From Zhengitettix transpicula (lineage: Eukaryota; Arthropoda; Insecta; Orthoptera; Tetrigidae): a stretch of DNA of 64,000 bases. Shown piece by piece: positions 49,379-60,800 of this stretch. Numbering within the stretch: position 1 is the stretch's first letter; every line of letters starts with the position of its first letter. Position numbers and translations under genes: made by a program. The notes below the pieces were generated by a model. It ran no database searches and had not been told where the DNA came from. It saw nothing but the letters and a program-made list of their open reading frames with translations. The stretch is from positions 53,844,001-53,908,000 of the forward strand of contig CM073596.1 of the NCBI GenBank assembly GCA_037074705.1, given 5' to 3'.

Positions 49379-50286
49379 GTATGATTACCGCAACTTTGTT
49401 CAAAATCCGCTGCGTTCGAGTAAATTCTCAAACTATAGTGGAATGTGTATTTCTGTTTTATAAATGTGTTTATGGGTATTTGCGAGTTCAGTTTATATTT
49501 CCAAGATCTTGCTCAAGACCTAAGATCTGGCGATGCGTAGCGTTCGTGAAACCTCGTGAAGTTTTGCGACTGATCGTGAATAGTTTGATATTTTGTATGC
49601 GTTGCTTTTATTTCGCGTTATCGAGATTAAGTTTCGTATAGTTACGGATTTAGAGAACGCGAGTTTAAAAATACCGGCAGTTTTTTTCATCGGTTATTTA
49701 ACCGTTTATGTGCCAATACAATTTTAAGTCCCCGAAAGCTTACGTAAAGTTGCAGTCTTTATACTATTTAAGTATTTGTTTCAGATGTTTTGCAGAATAT
49801 TTCGTTCCTTTCGTTTGACATCGCTGCTTGAAATTACTCACATGGGGCAGTCCAATTTTGTTTATTTTTACTTTTGTCTTTATGATGAGTTTTCCCTTGC
49901 CCCATCGTCGGCTTTCAAGTTACGTGATTTGTGTTGAAATGCCGTGTTTTACCCTAATTTACAGTGATACTAGTCCTCGTATGTTAGCCGACATTGTTAT
50001 GCTAAGCGCTGGTAGATCATTATTTAAGATATTATCCATTGCTACTCGTGGGGCATTATTTCTCCTTTGTTTTAGACTAATGTTAAATGTTGAAGTGGCT
50101 GACCTTTTAATTTGGTTCCTTAGATCGATTTGTATATTATGGTTGTTGGATATGTTTAGCTTGTGCGTCATATAGTCTTAATTGTTCTACTTAACGATTT
50201 TCGCTAATTAGTGTGCTTGCCATTTTTTTATTCAAAATTTACGTACTGTGGTTTGGACCTTCCTAAGATGCTGATTTTCATTCTAG

Positions 50287-50427
50287 ACTTGGACAAAAAT
50301 CCTGCCTCCTGTTCGGCCTGATTAAGTGACGTGGCATCTGCAGTTCCTTTGGCCCGGAACGACCACTTGTATTCCGCTAAGAAGCTGAGGTCGAGTTACT
50401 GGGGACCCGAGGCTGATCTTTGTATGG
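50287..50427 (+). other. exon-like block with strong splice sites
   Basis: Acceptor TTTTCATTCTAG and donor ATGG/GTAAGTG bound 141 nt. All three frames contain a stop near the start; one is open afterwards (LARNDHLYSAKKLRSSYW, GPEADLCM). It could be a UTR exon or a non-coding RNA exon. A second possible exon begins at 50,507 after CTGTTTAG (PEVQDLGNDHLRRGQESSRR in one frame). Confidence 0.35.
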
Positions 50428-51274
50428 GTAAGTGATAAACAGTTATAGATGGAACTACGAAGTGACTTGTTTCAAACATGACCCAAATGATTTATTTTCT
50501 GTTTAGACCCGAGGTGCAGGACTTGGGCAACGACCACCTACGTCGTGGACAGGAATCGTCTCGCCGGGATCTGACTAATGTAATTGACTGCAATGATTAT
50601 GTTAAGAGATTCATATTAAGATGTACAGTTTTGGCATTCGCAGTAATACTCCGTATCTTTCTTATTATTCGACGCTTATTGTTATTGAACTTAGTTACGT
50701 TATTATTTATCTTTCTCCTTCATTGAAATATTGCTTAAATTTTCAGGGGTTTGTTGGACACGAGAGGAACATTTTTCACTCGGTTTTTCTTTTAAAAGTG
50801 GCTGTTTATTACATTGTTTACTGTGGCGCGACTCTGTTCTGTATTTATTTCCGATTGGTTTAAAAGATTTCGTGCGTTATGTTTCTTCTTCGTTGCGTTT
50901 TGAAACCTCTTCAGGTGCAATGTTTTCATGGAAGTGTAAATTCGAGTGATATGTTATGTGACAATAAGTTTTAAAGGTGAGATTTTCACGCACATTGCGG
51001 CCGAAATGTTTGTGGAAGTCTAAACTTTAAAATTCATCTTCAACACGTCTCTTTCAATTATAATGAAATGTTTTTTTTATTAAAATTTTACACCTGAAGT
51101 GGGTTAAAGTTAACTTGAATTACTGAAATGATAATTAAATATTTTAAAATTGCTTAAATAGTTTGGTGACCATTTGGTTGTGTTTCAATGTCTTACAAGG
51201 GATATTATATTTGATGAATGTAATTTTTAACCCTCGGTAAGGTTGACTTGACTTGACTACATTTATTTTCATAT

Positions 51275-51780
51275 CTAATTAAGATTTTTTTCCCCCCATT
51301 TGTTTCGAGCACCTCGACTTCTCCAAAGACGAGGGTTTTCGGATGTCAATAGACCTTGGAAGACTCTTCGCATTTGTCCCGAGCTTGCCCTGGTCTGAAA
51401 AGGAACGCCAAAGGAGGCTGTGAATAGTTCTTGTGCCGATTCTTCAGGTTCGTGTTTGACGCAGTTTGTTCGAAATGTTATGATTTCATAGCTGAAGTTG
51501 CAACTACAGTATTTTGGACTTTTGTTACGATGTGAACACGACACCTCTATTTTTTTCAGGGTCTTTCGACTTGTATTTTCCTGTTCTCCGGGGTCCATCA
51601 CTGCTCGTGGAAAACACGACTTTGCAACTACGGTGGACTACGAAAGCTTCATTCCATAGTTTATCAATATGGCGGAAATCTCAAGTTTATTTCATCGCCG
51701 CAACTTTGAGTTTTGGAAGCCAACCACTGGAGACTAATGCAGAGTCGCAGGAGAAACTCCGCTGGAATCCTCGGGAGTGA
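51275..51780. other. overlapping open frames, strand unclear
   Basis: Plus frames: 51,310-51,421 (LDFSKDEGFRMSIDLGRLFA, after a pyrimidine tract and AG) and 51,514-51,780, preceded by TTTTTTTCAG at 51,559. A minus frame of 108 codons covers 51,601-51,275. None has a known motif. An AATAAA at 52,210 could end a plus-strand transcript that includes the candidates from 49.3 kb on. Confidence 0.25.
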
Positions 51781-51899
51781 GTCTACGTGAAGACAACTGA
51801 GCCGCGCCATCTGGAATCACTTGTGGGGTTCCCTGGGAAGTGTATCGCAGTTGCACTTTGGTTTTGCGCTACATCTGTGGTCAACCTCCTTCCACGCAA

Positions 51900-52519
51900 C
51901 AATTGAAATTAAACAATAGGGTGACCAATCCTGACAACTTAGGAAGAAAATCTAATTTTTCGGTTTCTTGATTTTAATACATAAATTACTGCGCTGTTTA
52001 TTTTATTTTCTTTCTCTCATTTTATCGTGTTTGTTAGTAATTTAAGATTTCCTTTCCTTTCGTTTTGTACTTTACAACGTGTGATATTTGTCTTACTGTT
52101 GTAAATTTTTATTGTTTTTCACACTTGTTACTGTAGTTTTATTATTTAAATGGTGGTATCTTATTCTTATTGTAATTTATTTCCTTAAAATAATATAAAC
52201 AAGTTACAGAATAAATAAACGATTTATGTTTGACTCGACTCCTTTTCCTATTACGGTTTCTTCAATTAATGTTTTTCCTTATTGTTGCTTCCTTCAATTC
52301 AATTTTCTCACCTGCTACATCTTTGGCGTTTGTCTCTTAATATTAATATTAATAACTGAGTTTTTAAAGTATTTTGTCTCGTTACTTACTTAATGGGCAT
52401 TGATTCCTACGTATTCGTGTGTTATATTGTTAGGCGGTCCTCCTCTACACGTAAATAAAAAGATTTTTATTTTGTAAATAATAAATGAGTGAGAACCCAC
52501 GAGGTAAGGAAACAGGATC
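51900..52519. other. AT-rich stretch, possible polyadenylation region
   Basis: No coding block. AATAAATAAA at 52,210 is a possible plus-strand polyadenylation signal. Confidence 0.3.
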
Positions 52520-54190
52520 GCTGCTCCGTTTACGGCGATTGATTTTGAATAATTTTTTTCTTCCTCACCAATTTTTCTTCTGGACCACGCGAATTTCTTT
52601 GTTTTTATTATTTTGGTAATTCTCCTTTGCGTTGCCTCAGACGTTTACCAATTCAAGAGTTTTTTTACCGTAATTTTGTTAACCACAGAAATTGAAATAC
52701 TCCTCCGATGTATTTGCCTTTTTCTTATCTAAAGTTACGTTAGTCTTTAAGACTTTCTCACACTTGACTCCCTAGAATCTTACGAAGGAACAATTCTTCT
52801 GCCTTGTTTCCTTTGCCTTAACTAAGAATTCTGATATTTGCTGCAAGTGTCCGCAGCCAGTCCTCGAGTGCGCTCGTCTGACTTTTCTCTTCAGTTGTTT
52901 CACGGCTTCGAACTAAATTTTCGGAGGGTCGTTATTTCGTTTTATTAGTTTCCGCGGTACTAGCTTAAAATTTATCCAGATTTCATTCGTATTTTGCAGT
53001 CTGTTCATAGTCGCCCAGTTTCTCCCATAATCCTAATTTATTCGCTCATTCCTCAGAGTCTGCCGCTGGCCCAACTACGAACACGTGGAGAATGACTTCA
53101 ACGACCGCGTGTGGGCTGATAATAGCTTTTGGGAATTTCCAACGTTGTCCATCAGAGTTCTGCTTAAAACCGGCAACTCCGCGTAAGCACCGTCTTTCCC
53201 CTTATTTATTGATGTTTATTTACTTATTGGCGTAGCAATTTATATATATTTAATCCCTATTTCCTTCTTACACCTGAAGACGCAGAGCGCTGAAGAAAAG
53301 CAGTGGGCGCAGGAGAGGAAGGAGGAGAGGAGCAGCAGGCCCCTGGCGTGAATGAGTGTCGAGGTGACTGAAAACGCGGTGTCGGCATCAAGGAGAGCGC
53401 CACTTACTACAGACAACTAACGGCGTGCTGCAGGTACTGCAAGTTGTCCTTCACAGCAGAGGAGAGACTGGGAGGAACCGAGGAGCAGTGACGGAGGCTG
53501 AACCTCCAGTTACACGTCGCTGCTGCTGGAGGACGACCAGGAAGCCAAACATGCTGTCCGTGATCCTCGACCAGCGAGGTCTGTCAACAACGTCCATTTG
53601 CCTCCGCCCACACCAGCGCCCTGCCGCGGACGCGACGTTAGGAAACCCCCAAGGCGGCAGCAGCGTCACTACCTGCCACAGTCGCGTGTTCTCCTGCTAT
53701 TGCATCGTCCAGTGCAGACCCAGGACGGCGACACCTGAGGACATTCTCCTCCTGGGAGGTGGATCCAGCGTGTGTAGGTTCCTCGCAGATATTCGCTGCA
53801 CCCGTTGCCTGCCCGCCATGACAGGGACGACTTACAAGATGGCGCGGGACTCTGCGGCTACGTCATGGAAGACTCCTTCGAGAAGATAAATTCTTTGGTT
53901 AATTGTAAAATAACGAGACAACCTCCCTCGTGCTCCCTCTTCCAACCCTTGCTCCACAGCTCCACGGAGAAGCGGCAACATCGCCCTGCATGAGGAGAGG
54001 AAGAAGAAAGCGCCGGACTCTCCACACGGGGCAGAATGTAAGGGTTAAAGGTAATAGATTAACGTGTTATCAATTAACGTGAGAAGTTGAAAGGTAAAGG
54101 AAGTAGAACATAAGGTTTAATGGTCAAAAATGAGATAAAATAAGAATTGAATAGCCGAAGCTGTTGTAAAAGTAAAACCGAAGGTGAAAT
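52520..54190 (+). repeat. dispersed repeat, copy 2
   Basis: Counterpart of 5215-6830. It retains the exon-like block (53,057-53,182), the purine block near 53,290 and the GC-rich stretch. A 154-codon plus frame here (53,425-53,889) is interrupted in copy 1, so I do not call it a gene. Confidence 0.75.
53057..53182 (+). CDS. exon-like block in dispersed repeat, copy 2
   Basis: Acceptor TCGCTCATTCCTCAG and donor GC/GTAAGC are kept. The frame reads VCRWPNYEHVENDFNDRVWA, DNSFWEFPTLSIRVLLKTGN, S. Compared with copy 1 it lacks four codons in the middle without changing phase. See 5746-5883 for interpretation. Confidence 0.5.
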
Positions 54191-55200
54191 GATTTACAGA
54201 TTGTAGAAAGTGTTGAACAAAATATGAAAACAAGACTAAAAACTTGAGAACATGAAAGGTTTAAAAAATTGAGTGTAAAATGCAAAATATAGCGTAAAGG
54301 TACAAAATAGAAAATAAATACATGGTGCAGAATGAAACATACAAAGATAAAAAGCGACACATGGTTCAAAGCAAAAATATTTTTAATATTTAAGGTAAAA
54401 TAGTTAACGAAAGGTAAAAAAATGTAAAGGTGTTATATAAGGAGCAAGAGTGTAAAATATGGTTAAAAGGTAAAAAAGTGTAATGAAGGTATATAATGAG
54501 CTATAAAAGGATATGAAATGGAAGGGAAAAAAAATATAGTTAACGAGAGTAAAAAAAGGTTTAATGGTAAAGAAGTGTAATGAAGGTATTAAGTGAACTT
54601 CAAATGAGAGGAAATGGAAGGTATAAAACAAGGTTTATAGTTTAAGAAGTGTAACCAAAATATTTAATAATCCCCAAAAGGAGTGGAAATGGAAAGTATA
54701 AAATGAAGTTTAAAGTGTAATAAAAGTATATAATTAGCTTTAAAAGGAGAGAAAATAGGTGAAAATAAGGTTAAGAGTAAAATCAGGTTTACTGGTAAAT
54801 AAGAGTAGTAAGTATTAAGCGAACTTTAAGAGGGGAGGAAATTGATTTTGTAAAAAGAGGTGAATGAGTATAAAATACTCTTTAAAGGTAAAGAAGTGTA
54901 ATAAACTTACTTAATTAGCTTTAAAAGGAGTGAAAATGGAAGGTATAAAATTCACAAGGTAAAGAAGTATAATAAAGGTATTTAATTAGCTTTAAAAAAG
55001 GAGGAAAGGGAAAGTTTCAAATAAGGTTAACTAAAGTAAAATAACGTTTAATGGGAAAGAAGAGCAATGTAGGTATATTTAGGGAGCATTAAATGGAAGT
55101 GGAACGGAAGGTGTAAAGGGACGTGCATAGAAGTTAGAAATTAAGATAAAACTGATAGAAAAAAAGATAGCTGAATGATGGCAGTAAGAAGGAATGGGGA
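54191..55200. repeat. purine-rich degenerate minisatellite
   Basis: Units of roughly 65-85 nt with the recurring order GGTAAAGAAGTGTAATAAAG, TATTTAATTAGCTTTAAAAG, GAGTGAAAATGGAAGGTATA. Copies are strongly diverged, and the plus strand is A/G-rich throughout. Short minus-strand frames here are T-rich chance products. Confidence 0.75.
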
Positions 55201-55904
55201 AAGCACAGATAATGTCACGTCAGTGCAAAGAGAATTAAAAGATTAAACCTTCCTTACTGCAGTATATTTATCTTTGAATTTAAAGTGCCAAGCCATAGTC
55301 TAGAAGGCGCACAGTTTGCTGCAAGGTTCTCCTACATACGTTCGTGGTTGTTGTAAGTCGCTTATCATTATTCTTGTATCTGATACAGTGTTGCCATTTG
55401 TACTGCAAATAGATTTGAATAAAATAAATGAACATATAAACAGTAATTTTTATTTCGTACCCACATACAATTTGACGTCATAAGTTGTTGCACCTTTGCC
55501 TTAGCTCTTCATCTGTCTCCTGTCGCCTGACCCGGATACTCAGTGTCCGGGGCAGCCTCCTATAAGGTTAAAGTGTCAGAGGAAAAGGAAGGTTAGAGAA
55601 GTGAGGAGGTGATGATAACCACCACGTAATATCTGATAAAGTCTCGATACTAGCCGCAGGACAATGAGGTAGTGCACAAGATCAGGCTTCTTCCCGAGGT
55701 AATAGAAAAAAAAAGGATTCTTTTGAAATACGGCAACAGAGAAATTTCAATGTTTTCAGGAATTGGGAGAGAGAAGGAGAATTGGTTTGAATTACAATGG
55801 AGCGACCACTGTAATTCAGGGTGAGCACAGGAATTACAACGGACTAACCATTGCAATTCTTGTTTGCGAGGCAAATTGGCAGTGCTTTTTTTTTCCACTG
55901 CCGC

Positions 55905-56162
55905 CGTCTCTCTCTCTCCCCCCCTTCTCTCTCCCCCCTTCTCTCTCCCCCTTCTCTCTCTCCCCCTTCTCTCTCCCCCCCTTCTCTCCCCCTTCTCTCT
56001 CTCCCCCTTCTCTCTTCCCCCTTCTCTCTTCCCCCTTCTCTCTTCCCCCTTCTCTCTCTCTCCCCCTTCTCTCTCTCTCCCCCTTCTCTCTCTCTCCCCC
56101 TTCTCTCTCTCCCCTTCTCTCTCCTCCCTCTCTCTCTCCCTTTTTTCTCCTCCTCTCTTTCT
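55905..56162. repeat. CT-rich tract (left arm)
   Basis: Runs of TCTCTCTCCCCC and TTCTCTC alternate. All plus frames are open because the tract lacks stops, giving Ser/Pro/Leu-rich false proteins. Confidence 0.95.
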
Positions 56163-56248
56163 ACCTACCTATCTGCTCCGAAGGATTCAGAGTGATTTAG
56201 GAAATAGGCTATGCTATGGCATTTTGGACAGAGAGGAAGGTTTTAATT

Positions 56249-56328
56249 GGATTCGAACCCAGACCAGCTACGCACAGTTTATTGCGTTACACCAATCCAT
56301 GCTCTAACCATCTGAGCCACGGGAACGA
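56249..56328 (-). other. tRNA-like module M, left arm
   Basis: On the minus strand GTGGCTCAGATGGTTAGAGC forms a D-arm/A-box and GGTTCGAATCC a B-box, about 50 nt apart, with ACGCA...TGCGT able to pair between them. There is no convincing acceptor stem, so it is tRNA-derived rather than a tRNA gene. Confidence 0.6.
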
Positions 56329-56424
56329 GACAAAGTTGTGCCGTTTAATTCGTCTATAAGAGTTGCAAACCGCCACTTTAAGTAGAAAATATTGAGTGTG
56401 AATTTAGAAAATAGAATCGCTGAG

Positions 56425-56501
56425 CCCAGGAATCGAACACAGGCAGCTACGCAGAGGTCGTCAACGTGGTGAGGCTTTAACAACCTCAGCCGTTGGTGGC
56501 G
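56425..56501 (-). other. tRNA-like module N, left arm
   Basis: On the minus strand GGCTGAGGTTGTTAAAGCC gives a D-arm-like stem and TGTTCGATTCC a B-box-like end, with TGCGTAGCTG between, as in module M. Confidence 0.5.
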
Positions 56502-56595
56502 ATGCTGTTCGAAGCTTTGGAACGGATACAAGAACCTCGCCTTCACCAGTGATCAGCAGCGTCTAATGGACAACTTTCGAAGTTCCAACCCACAT

Positions 56596-56667
56596 CGTGG
56601 TTGCTTGGTCTAGTGGTCTGCGTCTTGGTGTCTCGTTGTTAAGGTTGCTGGTTCGGTTCTCTGAGCC
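56596..56667 (+). other. tRNA-like module P, left arm
   Basis: TTGGTCTAGTGGTCTGCGTC resembles a D-arm/A-box, and GCTGGTTCGGTTCTC a B-box. The spacing is tRNA-like. The inverted partner lies at about 62,604-62,675. Confidence 0.5.
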
Positions 56668-56740
56668 TAACAGCTTACGTTTTTCTGTTTCTTTAACAGT
56701 CACCGTCGAGGTTAGGGACCCTTAAGGGAGATTTAAACCT

Positions 56741-57300
56741 TCAAACTTCACCTCACTCAGTGGCTCAGTGGTTCGAGTCCTGGTGAGTGTAACTGGATCC
56801 GAAGGTTCCGGGTTCGAGCCTACTAGCAGCTTAGATTTTTTCTCTTTCTCTTTCCAGGTCACCGACTCTTAAGGGAGATTTAAACCTTCAACCTTCACAT
56901 CACTCAGCGGCTCAGTGGTTCGAGTCCTGGTGAGTGTAACTGGATCCGAAGGTTCCGGGTTCGAGCCTACTAGCAGCTTAGATTTTTTCTCTTTCTCTTT
57001 CCAGGTCACCGACTCTTAAGGGAGATTTAAACCTTCAACCTTCACCTCACTCAGTGGCTCAGTGGTTCGAGTCCAGGTGAGTGTAACTGGATCCGAAGGT
57101 TCCGGGTTCGAGCCTACTAGCAGCTTACATTTTTTCTCTTTCTCTTTCCAGGTCACCGACTCTTAAGGGAGATTTAAACCTTCAACCTTCACCTCACTCA
57201 GTGGCTCAGTGGTTCGAGTCCAGGTGAGTGTAACTGGATCCGAAGGTTCCGGGTTCGAGCCTACTAGCAGCTTACATTTTTTCTCTTTCTCTTTCCAGGT
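56741..57300 (+). repeat. 147-bp array A1, four units
   Basis: TGGCTCAGTGGTTCGAGTCC or its one-base variant recurs at 56,761; 56,908; 57,055 and 57,202, exactly 147 bp apart. Each unit has an A-box-like and a B-box-like motif (GGGTTCGAGCC), then TTTTTTCTCTTTCTCTTTCC and AGGTCACCGACTC. The donor-like GTGAGTG and the acceptor-like CCAG are 75 nt apart, leaving 72 nt between. Confidence 0.95.
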
Positions 57301-57353
57301 CAACGTTGAGGTTTGCGACTCTTAAGGGAGATTAAAGCTTACGAACTTCGAAT

Positions 57354-57962
57354 CGCCAGTGGCTCTGTGGCTAGAGTCTGGGTCAGTGTAACGCAATGAT
57401 TCTGTGCGTAGCTGGTCTGGGTTCTGGGTTCGAGTCCTGGCGGCTTCGCAACTGTTTCTAAAACATCTCTGCTTTCCAAACCGCTCGGACCCCCGAGTTG
57501 CTCCCAACCCGCCCGCCCCCTCGGGGGTCGGAGCAATTGACGGGCAGAGATGAGTTAGAAACAGTTGCGTTCGTTTTTTCCAATTTTTTTTTTTTCAATT
57601 TTGAAAATAAATAAAGAATAAAAGAAAAAACAAAAAAGAAAAAAAGAAGAAAAGAAGAAAAGAAAAAAAGGAATATGATAATTCCAGGCAAACCGACTAG
57701 AGCAAAAGGAATACGATAATTCCAGGCAAAGTAAAGAATTGTAAAAAAAAACAAAAGGGCCTTCAATCGCAAATTACTTTAGGATCTGCCCCTCAACTCC
57801 TCCCGACTCCACCATAGGAAAGAAACTCTCGGAGCCGAGAGAAGCTGAGGGACAGATCCTTCAGAAATAGTTGCGAAGGCGCCAGGACTCGAACCCAAGG
57901 CCGGCTTCACGCACTGCGCAATGCGATTCACCGACCTGGACTCAACCACAGAGCCACTGGCG
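57354..57962. repeat. element E1 with inverted tRNA-like ends
   Basis: 609 bp. It begins with a plus-strand tRNA-like module (57,354-57,442) and ends with a minus-strand one (57,880-57,962). Each starts CGCCAG and closes CTGGCG, so an acceptor-like stem can form. Inside are two hairpin-forming segments (GCAACTGTTTCT...AGAAACAGTTGC and GGATCTG...CAGATCC) and an A/T-rich core with two copies of GATAATTCCAGGCAAA. It is repeated at 59,564-60,172 (direct) and 61,181-61,767 (inverted). Confidence 0.9.
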
Positions 57963-58380
57963 AGGTGAAGTTTGGAAGTTTTAATCTCCCTTAAGGGTCA
58001 CAAACCTCGACGGTGACTGGTAAAGATCTGGAAAAAATGTAAGCTGTTAGTAGGCTCGAACCCGGAACACTCGGATCCAGTTACACTCACCTGGACTCGA
58101 ACCACTGAGCCACTGAGTGATGTGAAGTTTGAAAGCTTGAATCTCCCTTAAGGGTCACAAACCTCGACGGTGACTGGTAAAGATCTGGAAAAAATGTAAG
58201 CTGTTAGTAGGATTGAACCCAGAACCTCAGCGTGCAGAACTCTCACGTGGACTCGAACCACTAAGCCACTGAGTGAGGTGAAGTTTGAAAGCTTGAATCT
58301 CCCTTAAATGAGACTTCGACTGTGACTGGTAAAGATCTGGAAGAAAAATTTAAGCTGTTAGTGACGTTCGAACTCGGTCG
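57963..58380 (-). repeat. diverged inverted units next to E1
   Basis: About two and a half minus-strand copies of the tRNA-like unit. They differ from the 147-bp arrays in carrying CCTCGACGGTGACTGGTAAAG instead of the pyrimidine tract. Confidence 0.75.
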
Positions 58381-58520
58381 TCTCGAGACTGGATTCTGAG
58401 TTTCCATCAGCGGAGGAGAGTGAGTCTCCGGCAACCACAGTGGACTTGAGCACGTTGTGACTCGACTTCTGCTGCACTCACTCTTAAGTGAGATTCAAGC
58501 CATTAACCTTTGCCTCACTC
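58381..58520. repeat. unique spacer S of the left arm
   Basis: Non-tRNA-like spacer around GCAACCACAGTGGACTTGAG. Its inverted copy lies at about 60,780-60,920. Confidence 0.85.
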
Positions 58521-59510
58521 AGTGGCTCAGTGGTTCGAGTAACTAGTGAGTAACCAGCTGAGTGTAACTGGATCCGAAGGTTCCGGGTTCGAGCCTACTA
58601 GCAGCTTACATTTTTTCTCTTTCTCTTTCCAGGTCACCGACTCTTAAGGGAGATTTAAACCTTCAACCTTCACCTCACTCAGTGGCTCAGTGGTTCGAGT
58701 CCTGGTGAGTGTAACTGGATCCGAAGGTTCCGGGTTCGAGCCTACTAGCAGCTTACATTTTTTCTCTTTCTCTTTCCAGGTCACCGACTCTTAAGGGAGA
58801 TTTAAACCTTCAACCTTCACCTCACTCAGTGGCTCAGTGGTTCGAGTCCAGGTGAGTGTAACTGGATCCGAAGGTTCCGGGTTCGAGCCTACTAGCAGCT
58901 TAGATTTTTTCTCTTTCTCTTTCCAGGTCACCGACTCTTAAGGGAGATTTAAACCTTCAACCTTCACCTCACTCAGTGGCTCAGTGGTTCGAGTCCAGGT
59001 GAGTGTAACTGGATCCGAAGGTTCCGGGTTCGAGCCTACTAGCAGCTTACATTTTTTCTCTTTCTCTTTCCAGGTCACCGACTCTTAAGGGAGATTTAAA
59101 CCTTCAACCTTCACCTCACTCAGTGGCTCAGTGGTTCGAGTCCAGGTGAGTGTAACTGGATCCGAAGGTTCCGGGTTCGAGCCTACTAGCAGCTTAGATT
59201 TTTTCTCTTTCTCTTTCCAGGTCACCGACTCTTAAGGGAGATTTAAACCTTCAACCTTCACCTCACTCAGTGGCTCAGTGGTTCGAGTCCAGGTGAGTGT
59301 AACTGGATCCGAAGGTTCCGGGTTCGAGCCTACTAGCAGCTTACATTTTTTCTCTTTCTCTTTCCAGGTCACCGACTCTTAAGGGAGATTTAAACCTTCA
59401 ACCTTCACCTCACTCAGTGGCTCAGTGGTCCGAGTCCAGGTGAGTGTAACTGGATCCGAAGGTTCCGGGTTCGAGCCTACTAGCAGCTTACATTTTTTCT
59501 CTTTCCAGGT
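58500..59510 (+). repeat. 147-bp array A2, seven units
   Basis: Units at 58,523; 58,683; 58,830; 58,977; 59,124; 59,271 and 59,418. The first spacing is 160 bp because of an inserted AACTAGTGAGTAACCAGC; the rest are exactly 147 bp. Units are nearly identical, alternating between TTACATTTTTT and TTAGATTTTTT, which points to very recent amplification. Confidence 0.95.
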
Positions 59511-59563
59511 CAACGTTGAGGTTTGCGACTCTTAAGGGAGATTAAAGCTTACGAACTTCGAAT

Positions 59564-60172
59564 CGCCAGTGGCTCTGTGGCTAGAGTCTGGGTCAGTGTA
59601 ACGCAATGATTCTGTGCGTAGCTGGTCTGGGTTCTGGGTTCGAGTCCTGGCGGCTTCGCAACTGTTTCTAAAACATCTCTGCTTTCCAAACCGCTCGGAC
59701 CCCCGAGTTTCTCCCAACCCGCCCGCCCCCTCGGGGGTCGGAGCAATTGACGGGCAGAGATGAGTTAGAAACAGTTGCGTTCGTTTTTTCCAATTTTTTT
59801 TTTTTTCAATTTTGAAAATAAATAAAGAATAAAAGAAAAAACAAAAAAGAAAAAAAGAAGAAAAGAAGAAAAGAAAAAAGGAATATGATAATTCCAGGCA
59901 AACCGACTAGAGCAAAAGGAATACGATAATTCCAGGCAAAGTAAAGAATTGTAAAAAAAAACAAAAGGGCCTTCAATCGCAAATTACTTTAGGATCTGCC
60001 CCTCAACTCCTCCCGACTCCACTATAGGAAAGAAACTCTCGGAGCCGAGAGAAGCTGAGGGACAGATCCTTCAGAAATAGTTGCGAAGGCGCCAGGACTC
60101 GAACCCAAGGCCGGCTTCACGCACTGCGCAATGCGATTCACCGACCTGGACTCAACCACAGAGCCACTGGCG
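59564..60172. repeat. element E2 at the palindrome centre
   Basis: Direct copy of E1, also 609 bp, with very few differences. The nominal axis of the outer palindrome (59,646) falls within it. It is flanked by plus units on the left and minus units on the right. Confidence 0.9.
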
Positions 60173-60800
60173 AGGTGAAGTTTGGAAGTTTTAATCTCCC
60201 TTAAGGGTCACAAACCTCGACGGTGACTGGTAAAGATCTGGAAAAAATGTAAGCTGTTAGTAGGCTCGAACCCGGAACACTCGGATCCAGTTACACTCAC
60301 CTGGACTCGAACCACTGAGCCACTGAGTGAGGTGAAGGTTGAAGGTTTAAATCTCCCTTAAGAGTCGGTGACCTGGAAAGAGAAAGAGAAAAAATGTAAG
60401 CTGCTAGTAGGCTCGAACCCGGAACCTTCGGATCCAGTTACACTCACCTGGACTCGAACCACTGAGCCACTGAGTGAGGTGAAGGTTGAAGGTTTAAATC
60501 TCCCTTAAGAGTCGGTGACCTGGAAAGAGAAAGAGAAAAAATGTAAGCTGCTAGTAGGCTCGAACCCGGAACCTTCGGATCCAGTTACACTCACCAGGAC
60601 TCGAACCACTGAGCCACTGAGTGAGGTGAAGGTTGAAGGTTTAAATCTCCCTTAAGAGTCGGTGACCTGGAAAGAGAAAGAGAAAAAATGTAAGCTGCTA
60701 GTGGGCTCGAACCCGGAACCTTCGGATCCAGTTACACTCAGCTGGTTACTCACTAGTTACTCGAACCACTGAGCCACTGAGTGAGGCGAAGGTTAATGGC
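60173..60800 (-). repeat. 147-bp array A3, four units plus a diverged one
   Basis: Minus-strand units with GAGCCACTGAGTGA at 60,317; 60,464; 60,611 and 60,771. The last spacing is 160 bp, mirroring A2. This arm has three units fewer than A2. Confidence 0.95.

Noticed and set aside
51275..51601. 108-codon minus-strand gene
   Set aside because: No motif, no splice borders, and plus-strand frames in the same place look equally good; left as strand-unclear.
53425..53889. 154-codon plus frame in dispersed repeat copy 2
   Set aside because: The collinear copy at 6.1-6.6 kb is broken by stops and indels in this frame; the openness reflects high GC content.
55763..56307. Three overlapping plus frames of 114-147 codons, rich in Ser, Pro and Leu
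   Set aside because: They are translations of the CT-rich tract, which lacks stops in any frame; the mirrored frames at 62,956-63,529 have the same cause.
57354..57442. Functional tRNA gene
   Set aside because: A and B boxes and an acceptor-like stem are visible, but no proper anticodon arm with a 7-nt loop can be drawn and the length is atypical; kept as tRNA-like only.
57322..57536. Repeated 61-65 codon frames in the E elements (P-P-G-L-E-P-R-T-Q)
   Set aside because: They are translations of the tRNA-like ends and hairpins of E, present identically in all three copies because the copies are recent.
58523..59510. CRISPR-like array
   Set aside because: Whole 147-bp units are repeated with no unique spacers, and the context is eukaryotic.
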